Made by a program: the position numbers and the translations under genes | Shown: positions 19,161 through 27,763 of the stretch, piece by piece | Numbering within the stretch: position 1 is the first letter of the stretch | Layout of the letters: every line of letters begins with the position of its first letter | Notes under the pieces: generated by a model | What the model was told of the DNA's origin: nothing | The model's database searches: none | Seen by the model: the letters and a program-made list of their open reading frames with translations, nothing else | Assembly: GCF_039962115.1 (NCBI RefSeq) | Contig: NZ_JAMPKJ010000061.1 | Location: 1 to 35,139, forward strand | DNA: 35,139 nt | Source of the DNA: Funiculus sociatus GB2-C1 | Lineage (GTDB): Bacteria > Cyanobacteriota > Cyanobacteriia > Cyanobacteriales > FACHB-T130 | Direction: 5' to 3'

Positions 19161-19880
19161 ATGAATAAAACCGCAGCACTCACCGCCCTAGTCCTGGTCT
19201 TAACGGGCGTTCCAGCTTTCGCGCAAACCACAGCAACAGTAGTCAGGCTTGGAGATGGGGATACGCTCCGAGTCATGAGCCAAGGGAAGGTTGTCACGAT
19301 TCAGATGGCTTGCATTGATGCACCAGAAACAGGACAGCGCCTTTGGGGTCAGCAATCAGCGGCGAAACTCAAGCAACTTCTCCCCCCTGGTAAGGCTGTG
19401 CAGATTCGGGAGATTGAGCGCGATAGCGTTGCGCTGACTTGTCAGTTCGCTATGGACGGACTGTCGCTGAACTAATCGTTGGAAATCAGTCAGTAAACCT
19501 GCAAATGGTTAAGCAGGGGCAGGCTGTCGTGTATCGCCAGTACCTAAGCGGCTGTGCATCTACCTTGAATCAGTACCTTCAGGCTGAAGCCCAAGCCAAG
19601 CAGAAGAAGTTGGGATTCTGGAATCAAAGTAAACCAGTCATGCCGTGGGATTTTCGTCGAGTCGGGCAATCAGTAAGTAATCAACCGTCCAAAGAGTGCC
19701 AATCCCAAACCAACCCCATCTGCCCAACAAAACTGTAGCTCCGCTTATCCAGGCGTATGTATTCCCCCAGGCCCACCGGATCTGAATTGCCCGGATATCT
19801 CCGACCGGAATTTCAAGGTTCTACCGCCTGACCCTCATGGCTTTGACCGCGACAGCGATGGGGTTGGATGCGAAAAGTAG
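19161..19880 (+). pseudogene. Secreted thermonuclease (SNase) with excalibur domain, frame-disrupted
   Basis: The start at ATG 19161 has AGAAGG four bases upstream and a signal peptide (TAALTALVLVLTGVPAFAQ). SNase sequence follows: VVRLGDGDTLRV, CIDAPETGQ and REIERD. Normally REIERDRYGRTVAEL would be continuous; here about 23 extra bases (near 19424-19446) break the frame, and the second half resumes as RYGRTVAELIVGNQSVNLQM. A second frame change near 19690-19725 separates the C-terminal excalibur motif, which reads PPDPHGFDRDSDGVGCEK and stops at 19880. The product would be a truncated secreted nuclease unless frames are restored. The extra bases lie where a HIP1 site would have been. Confidence 0.8.
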
Positions 19881-19910
19881 TGAGACGGGCTCGACCATTG
19901 AAAAAATAGT

Positions 19911-19970
19911 CATTTCAGGCACGATAGTCTGCGTAAAGACACATTTAGACAGACTATCTTGGCTGAAATG
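19911..19970. repeat. 60-bp two-segment inverted repeat
   Basis: Outer arms CATTTCAG and CTGAAATG (19911-19918, 19963-19970) and inner arms GATAGTCTG and CAGACTATC (19923-19931, 19950-19958) are all perfect. It could be a terminator, a small palindromic element or a recombination site. Nothing in the flanks decides between these. Confidence 0.7.
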
Positions 19971-19994
19971 GAGGTAGTGGTTTCAGCTGAGCAG

Positions 19995-20037
19995 GCAGCA
20001 GAAATATAGATGCCCTAGGCACTTAAATTTCTGCTGC
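19995..20037. terminator. Stem-loop downstream of the replication gene
   Basis: GCAGCAGAAAT and ATTTCTGCTGC form perfect 11-bp arms with a 21-base loop. It lies about 150 bp beyond the replication gene's stop on the minus strand. No T-run follows on that strand, so the assignment is tentative. Confidence 0.4.
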
Positions 20038-20182
20038 GCTTAAATTGGCTGGCAGAAAATCAGCAATCTAAGATTCGAGCTGGGGCAGTCGGTGCTGAGC
20101 GCGCGAGCGCGGACTCAAGGAGTAAAACGCGATCGCGCAATCAAGGAAAGAAAACGCGATCGCTCTTAAGCCAAGTATCTGC

Positions 20183-22858
20183 TTATTCATTTTGAACTTC
20201 ATCAACTAGCCTCCACTCATCGCGCCCATGAATCCCAATATTTTTGCCGTCAACCTCAAAACCCCAGCAGCGCTGACCCCCCCCAGGAAACGAAAATAAG
20301 ACAGCATCCACCCAGACTTGCTTCACATCTGCCCATGCATCCCCGCTCTCCTTAAGCTGTAGTACCTGGCACTTGTCACCCACTTTCGCTTCAGCTTGGC
20401 GCTGCATCTGCCTAATCGCCGCCTTGGTGCGCGAACTCAATTTAGATAAAACTCTCATCCTCAACTGCTCAGGGAGTGTGGCAAACTCAATCAAAACAGC
20501 ATTGCCAACTCGTGGGTCATCTTCTTCAACGGCAAGCTTCAACTCTGCGACACAAGCCTTAACCTCTGCCTCACTGAACGACGTATCTGCCCCACAATCA
20601 ACAGCTTCATTTTCTCGTGTCTCAGAGGGGGGTTGTGACAGTTGAGCAGTAGATTGATTCAACTCAACAACATCATTTTTACCCTCCCCCCCCCTGTTAG
20701 TGTCAATTGGTTTAGTAACGCCTGAATCTCCCTCCACTACTGGATTTGAAAACTCAACACAGGTTGTTTTACTGAAATTGGTTGAGTCGTGGTTTAGTGG
20801 CGGTTTAGTAACTGGTTTAGTAACCTCAAACTCGCTTATATCAATACTTTCAGAGTTTGGATTAACAAATGAGTAATTTTGTGTGGGGGGGGGAGGGGTA
20901 AATGGATTTTGTGAGGTATTGTTAGCTGTGTCAGATTCGGGGGGTTGTGACAGTTTGGGCAGAGAATAAAGTCTAGAGCGTGATTTTCCAGGTGCAGGTT
21001 TTTCGTCAATAAGTTGTTTATTGGACATCCTGTTTAGCGTGGAGTACACAGTCTGCCAATCCTCTTTGCCAACACCCATTAACTCAATGATTTCCTTGCT
21101 AGTTAGCCCTTTAGGGTTTTTGGTAAGGATACCTGAAATTCGGTTTTGCCACTTCTGCCGCTCCGCTTGTTCCTTACCTCCGTCCTCGTTAACCGTTACC
21201 CAAGAATTATGTTCACCTTCAAGCTCAACCGTTATCTTTTTCGCCTCAGCACCACGCGATTCAATAGTAAGCATCCTCTTCGGATCTCGCGGGTCAATTA
21301 CAAATTTTTTCTTATCGGACGGGCTGGGCTTGAGGATGTGTTGCAAATCCCAAACCCCCCACGCTGCTGCGGGAATTGCGGTTGTCCCTCGCGGTCGATT
21401 CACTCCTAGCGCATCTGCATTTTTGTTGCTGTGGTGGATGAGGATTGCGCTGGCTCCATAGCGAGTAAAGAGTTCTTTCAGTTCGTAAATAATTTCGCCA
21501 AACTCAGCCGAGTTTTCAGAAATCCCTACGCCATGTGTGATGCGCTTTAGAGAATCGACAACAACAAGCGTCGGGCGGAATGCTTCTAGTTCTGCTTCAA
21601 GCTTCGCGATTTGCGAAACGTCGAAGCTTGTCATTAGGTGAAAATTTTTATCGTCAGGACGGAAGCCACGATTAAAAAGCTTTTGTCGAGTCGAGCTGGG
21701 CGATTCATCCACAGAAATAAATAGAACCCGCCCCTGCTTGACAGGTATCCCAAGAAAATCACTTTCTCCAGTGGCTACAGCGAAGGCAGCATCAATCGCT
21801 AAAAGCGATTTACCAGTTTTCGGGCTGGCAATCAAAAGAGCTGTTTCCCCAACTGGTAGTAATTCAGGAATCACCCACTCCAACCCAGTAGACGGTTTAT
21901 TGAAGAAGGTTTCTAAATCCATCACCTCGGCTTCTGCTGTAGATGTGCGCTGCTTGATTGCAGCTATCGCCTGGTCTAAGAGATGACTGGACATCTGGTA
22001 TTTTGAGCAGAGCTTTCCTTTTTGAGTAACGAACTCTACTCTGTCATCTGTTTGTAGCAGTGCTAGTAGTTCCAGTTTGAGGTGCTCTGACCTGACTTCA
22101 TCTCGGAGTGGATTGAGGATAGTCTCTTTCCACTCATAAAGTGTCATGTCTAATCGCAGCCGAATCTTGCGTAGCTCAAAGTTCTTCTGCAACTCAGTCA
22201 TCTCGTGGGAAAGCAAAATCTTTCTTGCTTCCTCAGCTGCGTCTTCGAGGGAAAGAGGCGGTTCTTCGCTAAATTTCCCTAGCGCTGCATCAGAAAGCAG
22301 ATTTTCTGCTTTCTGAATAAATTCCGATGGGTTCATCCTGTCAAGCAGGTTGCCGATGGTTGGCTTGTCGGGCAGCGGCGAGAAAAACTTAAGCGGATGT
22401 AGCGCAACGAAAGGTAATCCAGCGTTGCCGCAAGCCTGCTTAATGTTTTCAGTTTGACCTGTTCCCAAGTACACTAAGCAACTCAGGTTATCATTCCGAA
22501 GTTCCGTTACAACCTTCTGAATAAAGGGAACAGAATTTTTGCAGTCAGCTGGGATGCTAATTGCAGCTATTCCCATCTCACGAGCGTCTAGAACCGCTTC
22601 CTCATTTTTGAGAATTAAGAGCGCAGGTTTGGTATCGGATTTAGGCTTAGCAAATCGGAACACTGCCAAAGCTGCTGCTGCTTCCTCAATTCCATAAGCC
22701 CATCCATTCTGCTTGGATGCAGCGGCTAACTCAGCAATCTGAGCTGGTGTTGGCTTTTGCGCTAAAGGGGGAACCGTTAGTAGGACTAGCCCTTTTGGAA
22801 CTGGGGGCAGTAGTGAATTAGCGGTGGATGCTTGAATTGTTTCAACATTTACAGACAC
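20183..22858 (-). CDS. Plasmid-type replication protein: Toprim-like region plus RepA-like helicase
   Basis: An 891-residue protein. Residues 35-150 look like a Toprim-type primase-associated fold (ALLILKNEEAVLDAREMG, LSCLVYLGTGQTENIK). A RepA/DnaB-like hexameric ATPase follows with Walker A ASPKTGKS at 344-351, Walker B LVVVDS at 431-436 and ILIHHSNKN about 470. A winged-helix segment (LTSKEIIELMGVGKEDW) comes next, then a Pro/Ser/Thr-rich linker (about 650-780) and a small C-terminal domain. This design is common in cyanobacterial plasmid and island replication proteins. The start is GTG 22858 with AAGGAG ideally placed upstream. It likely opens and primes the origin, perhaps in the upstream gap. 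Confidence 0.85.
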   Translation of the reverse strand: MSVNVETIQASTANSLLPPVPKGLVLLTVPPLAQKPTPAQIAELAAASKQNGWAYGIEEAAAALAVFRFAKPKSDTKPALLILKNEEAVLDAREMGIAAISIPADCKNSVPFIQKVVTELRNDNLSCLVYLGTGQTENIKQACGNAGLPFVALHPLKFFSPLPDKPTIGNLLDRMNPSEFIQKAENLLSDAALGKFSEEPPLSLEDAAEEARKILLSHEMTELQKNFELRKIRLRLDMTLYEWKETILNPLRDEVRSEHLKLELLALLQTDDRVEFVTQKGKLCSKYQMSSHLLDQAIAAIKQRTSTAEAEVMDLETFFNKPSTGLEWVIPELLPVGETALLIASPKTGKSLLAIDAAFAVATGESDFLGIPVKQGRVLFISVDESPSSTRQKLFNRGFRPDDKNFHLMTSFDVSQIAKLEAELEAFRPTLVVVDSLKRITHGVGISENSAEFGEIIYELKELFTRYGASAILIHHSNKNADALGVNRPRGTTAIPAAAWGVWDLQHILKPSPSDKKKFVIDPRDPKRMLTIESRGAEAKKITVELEGEHNSWVTVNEDGGKEQAERQKWQNRISGILTKNPKGLTSKEIIELMGVGKEDWQTVYSTLNRMSNKQLIDEKPAPGKSRSRLYSLPKLSQPPESDTANNTSQNPFTPPPPTQNYSFVNPNSESIDISEFEVTKPVTKPPLNHDSTNFSKTTCVEFSNPVVEGDSGVTKPIDTNRGGEGKNDVVELNQSTAQLSQPPSETRENEAVDCGADTSFSEAEVKACVAELKLAVEEDDPRVGNAVLIEFATLPEQLRMRVLSKLSSRTKAAIRQMQRQAEAKVGDKCQVLQLKESGDAWADVKQVWVDAVLFSFPGGGQRCWGFEVDGKNIGIHGRDEWRLVDEVQNE

Positions 22859-23734
22859 GGGTGTACTCTCCTTTTCTTGGGAGGAGGTAGTTACCCCAGC
22901 GAATTTTTTAATCCATAGAGAAACTTTCCGGCATCACCGGACGTTTATCTACCAACCGAGCGCTCCTTGAAATCCTGTCTTCCCTATCCACGTCTATTGA
23001 CGTGACTTCGCGAATTCCACTATCCCACATACTTTTGTTTATACACTCACCTGTGTCAACTAGACAAATAACCGGGAGCCAGAGTAGGATGAGTGTATAG
23101 AAAATATTATCTTGGTTGGTAAGTTTTTTGGTGGTGCTTTAGTCTTCTTCTGGACTAGGTTCTTCTGGAATAACTTGCCTCCTTTTTTGTACTTTTTTTT
23201 GAACGAACTTTCAGCCAATCAATTAGGCTGAAACGTTTATCAGAGGGATGTTATAGTGCCAAACGTGGTACTAGGGTACTATTCCTCTTTTATACTTTTA
23301 CTTTGTCTGGGGTTTATTGTAAAGTCCCCAGTATTTTTGAGCGCGATCGCTCGTTGTAGTTCATGAGCGCGGTATACCGCGCTGATGGGATTGAGCGCGA
23401 TCACTTGTTAGCGTAAACATAGCGAAGCTGACACCATTTGCAAGGTAGCACTCAAGATCCTTATCAAGTAAGAATTTCAGCTCTTGATACTTAGATGGGC
23501 TTCAAGGATACAACCAAGGTTCACTCAGCCATGACAAAATACCAACTTCAGGCTCAAAGTAGGGAAAACTCACGCTAACAACATTGATTTTTCAGGGCGT
23601 CTGAGTATAGCTCTGAAAGCTATTCAACTTTGAGGGTTGTTGGCAAAATTCTCAATCCACCTACTCGGCATCAAATTCTCGCAAGCTGGCACTTAGTAAA
23701 CATTAAAGCTCTTATCAGCCAAGGGTTTAAATGA
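22859..23734. promoter_or_regulatory. Long non-coding region upstream of the replication gene; origin candidate
   Basis: No gene is seen in these 876 bp. Features include CACGTC/GACGTG arms at 22989-23004, TATACACTCA/TGAGTGTATA arms at 23040-23049 and 23090-23099, TTTCAGCC/GGCTGAAA arms near 23211-23235, a CTGGGG/CCCCAG stem near 23309-23332 and the palindrome copy at 23363-23388. Clustered inverted repeats beside a replication gene suit a promoter and origin. Clear iterons are not visible, so origin function is a guess. Confidence 0.4.
23363..23388. repeat. Interspersed palindromic repeat, copy 2
   Basis: Identical over 26 bp to 17738-17763, with the same 18-bp palindromic core. The next bases contain another GAGCGCGATC motif, so it sits in a HIP1-rich patch. 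Confidence 0.9.
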
Positions 23735-24050
23735 CTATTTCGCGGCTGGTGAGAGCTTCGCCATATTTACGCCAGCAAGTGCGGCAGAGAGTTCGGTTCG
23801 ACTGGGGTCGCATTCCACCCTCAAGACGGGTCTAAAATCAGCCATGACCATGCCAGCTTCTACCACCCCATCGCCTCCAGCAAACAGTACAACAGCCGTT
23901 GGAGTATTATTCGGTAGGGTGGGAGCATGACCCAAATATTTGAGTACCTTTTAGCGTTTCTGACCATCAGCAGTTTTATAAGTTTTGACCAGATAACGGT
24001 AAGGTTGACCTTTAATAATTTTAATTCCGATAAACAGGAGTGGAGTGCCT
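23735..24050 (-). pseudogene. DNA cytosine methyltransferase N-terminal remnant
   Basis: On the minus strand the frame reads IKIIKGQPYRYLVKTYKTAD, reaches a TAA (bases 23951-23953), continues KVLKYLGHAPTLPN and then AVVLFAGGDGVVEAGMVMAD with VLRVECDP, and ends at 23735. This resembles the start and SAM-binding motif of plasmid or phage cytosine-5 methyltransferases (usually LFSGxGGxExG). The catalytic Pro-Cys region and the rest are absent. An in-frame stop plus the missing C-terminal part show a dead gene. Confidence 0.65.
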
Positions 24051-24134
24051 AACTATAGGGTTGTGTTAGGCATTCTATATGCCAGATGCCGATCTAACTG
24101 AAACATGGTTCCAGCTCTTCGGTGGTATTTGAAG

Positions 24135-24244
24135 GTTGGGAAACTGAAATTCCGGTCTACGGGACTTAAACGAGGTGGTGGGATCTCTGGCTCAATTGGT
24201 GGAGAAGGTTGGGAAACTGAAATCCCGGTCTACGGGACTCAAAC
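24135..24244. CRISPR. Orphan CRISPR mini-array: two 37-bp repeats, one 36-bp spacer
   Basis: Bases 24135-24171 and 24208-24244 are the same 37-mer except for two changes (T/C at two sites). It begins GTTGGGAAACTGAAAT and ends CTACGGGACTYAAAC, and includes the imperfect stem CCCG/CGGG. The separating 36 bp (24172-24207) is unique. The CCCGG...CGGGACT...AAAC layout resembles, from memory, cyanobacterial type I-D/III repeats such as that of Synechocystis CRISPR1. There are no cas genes in the window, so this is an orphan or decayed array. Orientation is uncertain. Confidence 0.65.
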
Positions 24245-24595
24245 AGGTTCTTCCCAGGCGTTGCAAAACCTAATAAAAGCCAGTGTCACTAGCAGAGCTA
24301 AGCGTCACGACTTAGTGAGCAGTTCGTTAGCTCTATCCCAGCGTTCTAACGCTCTGAAAGCAGCTTCTAAGTTCTTTAGGAGAATAGAATGGGGCAATCA
24401 TTGGATTAACCCTTGACGTTCCCGGTATTGCTGAATTAGGAGAAGCCTGCTGTCTGCGTCAACTAGAAATGGAAGGATTTGACTATCCCCCGAAAACCAC
24501 ATTTCAGTAACCTACGTCAGGAGGGGAAAATAAAAGAGTTTTCAAGCGATCGCACTCAGTGATGAGATGTCAGTGTAAAAAGTGTCGGTCATTGA
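24245..24595. other. Region after the mini-array; no supported gene
   Basis: Short open frames run through it but none has a convincing family. A stretch at 24413-24510 reads LDVPGIAELGEACCLRQLEM in one frame, which looks coding but has no start and stops soon, so it may be a gene remnant. A HIP1 site lies at about 24547. Confidence 0.35.
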
Positions 24596-24916
24596 TTATC
24601 GCCAAGCGAATGCAGTTAATTCACTATTGTGACCATCTTTAGCTCTTCGGACTTCGATGTAGTCTCCTACTAAATCTATCTGCGACCATTTCACAGCTGC
24701 TAATTCAGCGGTTCTCCGTCCGTGACGAAACATTAATAAAATAATGGCTGAATCCCTCACACCATGACGATCTACTTTTTTGGCTGTGCCAATCATGGTA
24801 TTTACTTCATCAGCGGGTAGATATTCTCGTTCTCGTTGAGATGATTTCTTCGATGGTGGAAGAGGGCGAGAAAATATCTTTGCCGAAAATGGAAGTTGCC
24901 TGTTGAGAAATAGCAT
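24596..24916 (-). pseudogene. Truncated tyrosine recombinase
   Basis: The 106-residue frame has the first half of a recombinase catalytic domain: REREYLPADEVNTMIGTAKK, RHGVRDSAIILLMFRHGRRT (Arg box) and ELAAVKWSQIDL. It stops at 24596 before the Lys, His-x-x-Arg and Tyr parts. It is therefore catalytically dead unless completed elsewhere, which no frame here does. It belongs to a different subfamily from the two other recombinases in the window. Confidence 0.75.
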
Positions 24917-25140
24917 GGGTCAATCCCCCATGCTGGGATAGATATTCCCAGCATACTTTGCCTAGAAACAGACAAATTAAGCAAAGTTATGATTTGTATT
25001 ACTTATCAATTCCGCCCCAAAAAGGGTTGACTTTTGTGACAACACACAAGCATTGCCCCTAGTTGCACTAACCTTCTATTTCCGCCGACCTAGGTGAGAT
25101 GAGAATTACATCAATTTAAAAGTTTAACCGCATTAATTTG

Positions 25141-25165
25141 ATAACACGACAAATAATTTATTATC
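25141..25165 (-). mobile_element. Degenerate transposon-end-like repeat
   Basis: Read on the minus strand, it gives GATAATAAATTATTTGTCG followed by TGTTATCAAATTAATG. This fits the spaced units seen at 32850 (ATAACAGATTATTTGTCG then CTTAACAAATTG). The interior would lie to the left. It is less conserved than the other copies and may be a decayed Tn7/Tn5053-like end. Confidence 0.35.
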
Positions 25166-25189
25166 CGAAAGCAGGAGTTGAGACATAGA

Positions 25190-25244
25190 AAGGTGCCAGT
25201 TTACGAGATGGAATCATAATTTCCTTAATCATAACTGGCACCTT
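25190..25244. terminator. Hairpin downstream of the large recombinase
   Basis: AAGGTGCCAGTT and AACTGGCACCTT are perfect 12-bp arms with a 31-base loop, about 70 bp past the recombinase stop. The right side is followed closely by a small palindrome CTAAGACTGTCTTAG at 25255-25269. It could be a terminator or a recombination site; there is no T-run on the minus strand. Confidence 0.4.
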
Positions 25245-25314
25245 CTGGGAGGCACTAAGACTGTCTTAGATGCAGGAAGTCGTAAATACAATCACAGAGA
25301 TCGCCGCCTTAGCC

Positions 25315-27189
25315 TTACAAATGGTCGGAGATTCGTTGGAGAACTTCCCCATTCAGCCGATTAGCTAGCTCAATGCCTGGTTTCAACTTGTTATGGCAGC
25401 TTTGGAAAGTGTAGTGTTTGTTAGCCGTTCGCAAGTCATGCTTCATCCAGTATGCGATTGACACCTCTTCTGCATGAGTCGCCAGTCTATCCTTAATGAA
25501 AGTACGAAATATTTTCCTTAAAGTGTGGGGGGACAGTGGGATTCCAGTTAGGCGTTCAAGTGGATACCTAACTTTTGAAGTCATCTGTGCAGCATCATTC
25601 AATGGCTTCTTATTGATGGGACCAAAGAAAAGATAATTATGATCTTCCGGCTGAAGAACGCTTCTCATTCCTTTGTAAGTAATTTCATGGCGTCGATGGA
25701 CGCTCACGACTTCATCGTAAAGCCAGAGATTCAAATAATCGTAAAAGTGCGAACCATCTGGAAATTGAGTATTGGGAAGCTCGCCAATCCACTCCCCATA
25801 GGCATCGCCAGTTTTGTAATCGTCCGGTAGGAGATGAATGTAATAGCGGGCTTCCAAAGGATTGAGCATCCGCTCTTTCGGAATAAAAATATCCCCCTCA
25901 AAAATCCCGTGTTTGAAGGTTTCGCCTATTCGGAGTTCGCGAAATGTCCGACCTCGATCCGGAGGAACCACTACGAAGAAAGCAAAAATTAGGAATCGCA
26001 TCAAGGAGTTAGCTCTAGCCCGCATAGAACGCTTTTTTGATTTAAAAATCCCACTTTTTAAGTTTGAGTCAACATGGGTAAGATTGGCTTCAATCCTGAG
26101 TTTTTCTAAAGCTAATAAAACTTGCTCCCAGGTGATAGCTTTCTCGTGATAAGGTACTGCCGGGCGGGAGCTGCGTTTTTCCTTCTCCAGACCATTACAG
26201 AAAACTCTCAATCGTTTTATAATCGGAACATCCATGCACTCTGCCTGATAATCCGGGTCTGTCTCATCGCGATAAAGAAATTTTGCTAAGGATATTGCTC
26301 CCTCAACATACATTGCCTTTGTACCAGGGCTGGGCGGATTATTTAACCATTTGAAGTAGTCTTCCAACTTGTTTACTGTTTCTGTAGCGACTTCCCTGGC
26401 TTGTTCCGTTGCCAATCCTTTGGCATAGATATACTTGTCATAAGTGTCGAAATCCCGCAGTGAATACTTCAGTTTAATTACTGGAATTAGGGAGCCCAGA
26501 GATAATTCTTGCAGAGGAATTTCTTTGGCACGGTATAGCCAGCCTAAAAATCTTTTAGCGTGTTCACGACGAATTTTTCGGCTAGACTCTTTATAACCAC
26601 GCGCTATCATCCAATCCTCAAAGACTTGAATTTCTCCAGCTATCTTGGCAAGGGCCTGCTTAATACTCTCCTGGTCCTCACTGGATTGAGGGAAGTAATC
26701 TTCTACATCAGAGCTTAGAGCAAACTTATCTAACGTATTGGCTGGTCGGTCAGTTAGTTTCTTACGCTGGATCACCCCCTTCCCTTTTAAGTAAAACCTG
26801 TAGCCTGGCGTTTCATCGGTTTCATTTAGTGACCCAGTAATTAGCCAGTTTTGCTGATCAACCCAGTTCAAAAACTTGTTTAGATAGCTTCTGGGCTGAG
26901 ACTGGTTCTTAGCTGGGGTTTGGAGAAGTTTAAAGGTTTTTTCCTGTGCCTCTCGAAACTCAGAGAGTTTAGAAAGAGGCAGAGTCGCCAGAAATTCACG
27001 AACGCTTGCAATTTCGGATGGTGTGAGCCGGCTTCCTTGAGGCACTACCCCAGAAAGGGCGGGAATCGTAAAGCGAAATAAGGTACTCTGAATTAAAGAA
27101 AAATCCTTAGAATCGTTAAGATGTTTATAGGCATCAACTGCTGCCAATACATTCGCTGGAATCCCAAAAAGTGGTGTTCTACTGTTCAT
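25315..27189 (-). CDS. Large tyrosine recombinase-like protein (624 residues)
   Basis: An unusually long integrase-type protein. The C-terminal catalytic core has PPDRGRTFREL (Arg box, about 412-414), HTLRKIFRTF (His555, Arg558), MKHDLRTANKHYTF (His584, nucleophile Tyr593). His-to-Tyr spacing of 9 is typical. Residues 170-300 hold a SAM-like DNA-binding region, and residues 1-150 form an extra N-terminal part with no recognised family. It lies divergent from a small RHH gene across 574 bp rich in inverted repeats. Likely roles are integration or excision of the element or multimer resolution. It may belong to a less studied cyanobacterial recombinase family. Confidence 0.8.
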   Translation of the reverse strand: MNSRTPLFGIPANVLAAVDAYKHLNDSKDFSLIQSTLFRFTIPALSGVVPQGSRLTPSEIASVREFLATLPLSKLSEFREAQEKTFKLLQTPAKNQSQPRSYLNKFLNWVDQQNWLITGSLNETDETPGYRFYLKGKGVIQRKKLTDRPANTLDKFALSSDVEDYFPQSSEDQESIKQALAKIAGEIQVFEDWMIARGYKESSRKIRREHAKRFLGWLYRAKEIPLQELSLGSLIPVIKLKYSLRDFDTYDKYIYAKGLATEQAREVATETVNKLEDYFKWLNNPPSPGTKAMYVEGAISLAKFLYRDETDPDYQAECMDVPIIKRLRVFCNGLEKEKRSSRPAVPYHEKAITWEQVLLALEKLRIEANLTHVDSNLKSGIFKSKKRSMRARANSLMRFLIFAFFVVVPPDRGRTFRELRIGETFKHGIFEGDIFIPKERMLNPLEARYYIHLLPDDYKTGDAYGEWIGELPNTQFPDGSHFYDYLNLWLYDEVVSVHRRHEITYKGMRSVLQPEDHNYLFFGPINKKPLNDAAQMTSKVRYPLERLTGIPLSPHTLRKIFRTFIKDRLATHAEEVSIAYWMKHDLRTANKHYTFQSCHNKLKPGIELANRLNGEVLQRISDHL

Positions 27190-27763
27190 GTGTTTTCTCC
27201 ATTTGACTGTTTTGGTTTATACGCATTAACAAAGCACTGGCTATGAATCAGGTTTGCTAATACGTTTTCAAGACTGTTGCTGCTCATATAGAAGAAACAA
27301 GGAGTTGTCAGGATATACGGCACGCCGTGTTTACGTAACAATGGATTGTACAAAATTGATGGATGAGCAACTTTATGTGATGTTCCAAATTACCAAACCT
27401 CCCATAAATGGTTAATAGTTTCTTTGGTAATTTGTTTTCTAGAAAGGTTACTATAAAAGCATTTCAGAGAATTAGTTTAACAACAAACTTAATTAAAACG
27501 GTTAATTAAGGCTTTACAGCTAACAACAAAGGGGTGCAAAAATTGAAGTTATTAAACTTGGATTTTGCCAAACATCTTCTATAAGCTCCTTCTATACTTA
27601 TAGAAGGCTGACAATTCTCGATTTATGCACATCAACCAAACTTATATCTGGAAAGGATTAGAACCGATAGAAGTTTTTAAACTATCCTTATAGAACGTCT
27701 TTTAGCCTGGTTTTAGAGAATAAATCTGGAAATTTGGTTCGTGCGTATAAACAGGAGTGACAC
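27190..27763. promoter_or_regulatory. Divergent regulatory region with operator-like palindrome
   Basis: This holds promoters for the recombinase (minus) and RHH gene (plus). An AT-rich segment near 27470-27510 contains TTAATTAAAACGGTTAATTAA. A 20-bp palindrome at 27588-27607 and related half-sites nearby are listed separately. No gene is seen. Confidence 0.5.
27588..27607. promoter_or_regulatory. Operator-like palindrome upstream of the RHH gene
   Basis: CCTTCTATACTTATAGAAGG is palindromic except for the central two bases. Half-sites TCTTCTATAAG (about 27576) and CCTTATAGAACG (about 27686) flank it. Several copies of one motif before a small RHH protein suggest its autoregulatory binding sites. 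Confidence 0.5.

Larger units (their letters stand above)
19881..20182. other. Intergenic region with two stem-loops and HIP1 cluster
   Basis: No gene is seen between the nuclease remnant and the convergent replication gene. It contains a long stem-loop at 19911-19970, another at 19995-20037 and two CGCGATCGC sites at 20129-20163 in a short direct repeat (AAAACGCGATCGC). It may terminate transcription from both sides. Confidence 0.5.

Noticed and set aside
24081-24104. GATCTAACTGAAAC as a possible third, degenerate CRISPR repeat
   Set aside because: Only the last few bases resemble the repeat and the distance to the next repeat (30 bp) does not fit the 36-bp spacer.
24105-24416. A 103-residue open frame on the plus strand
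   Set aside because: It runs straight through both CRISPR repeats and the spacer and has no ribosome site or recognised family.
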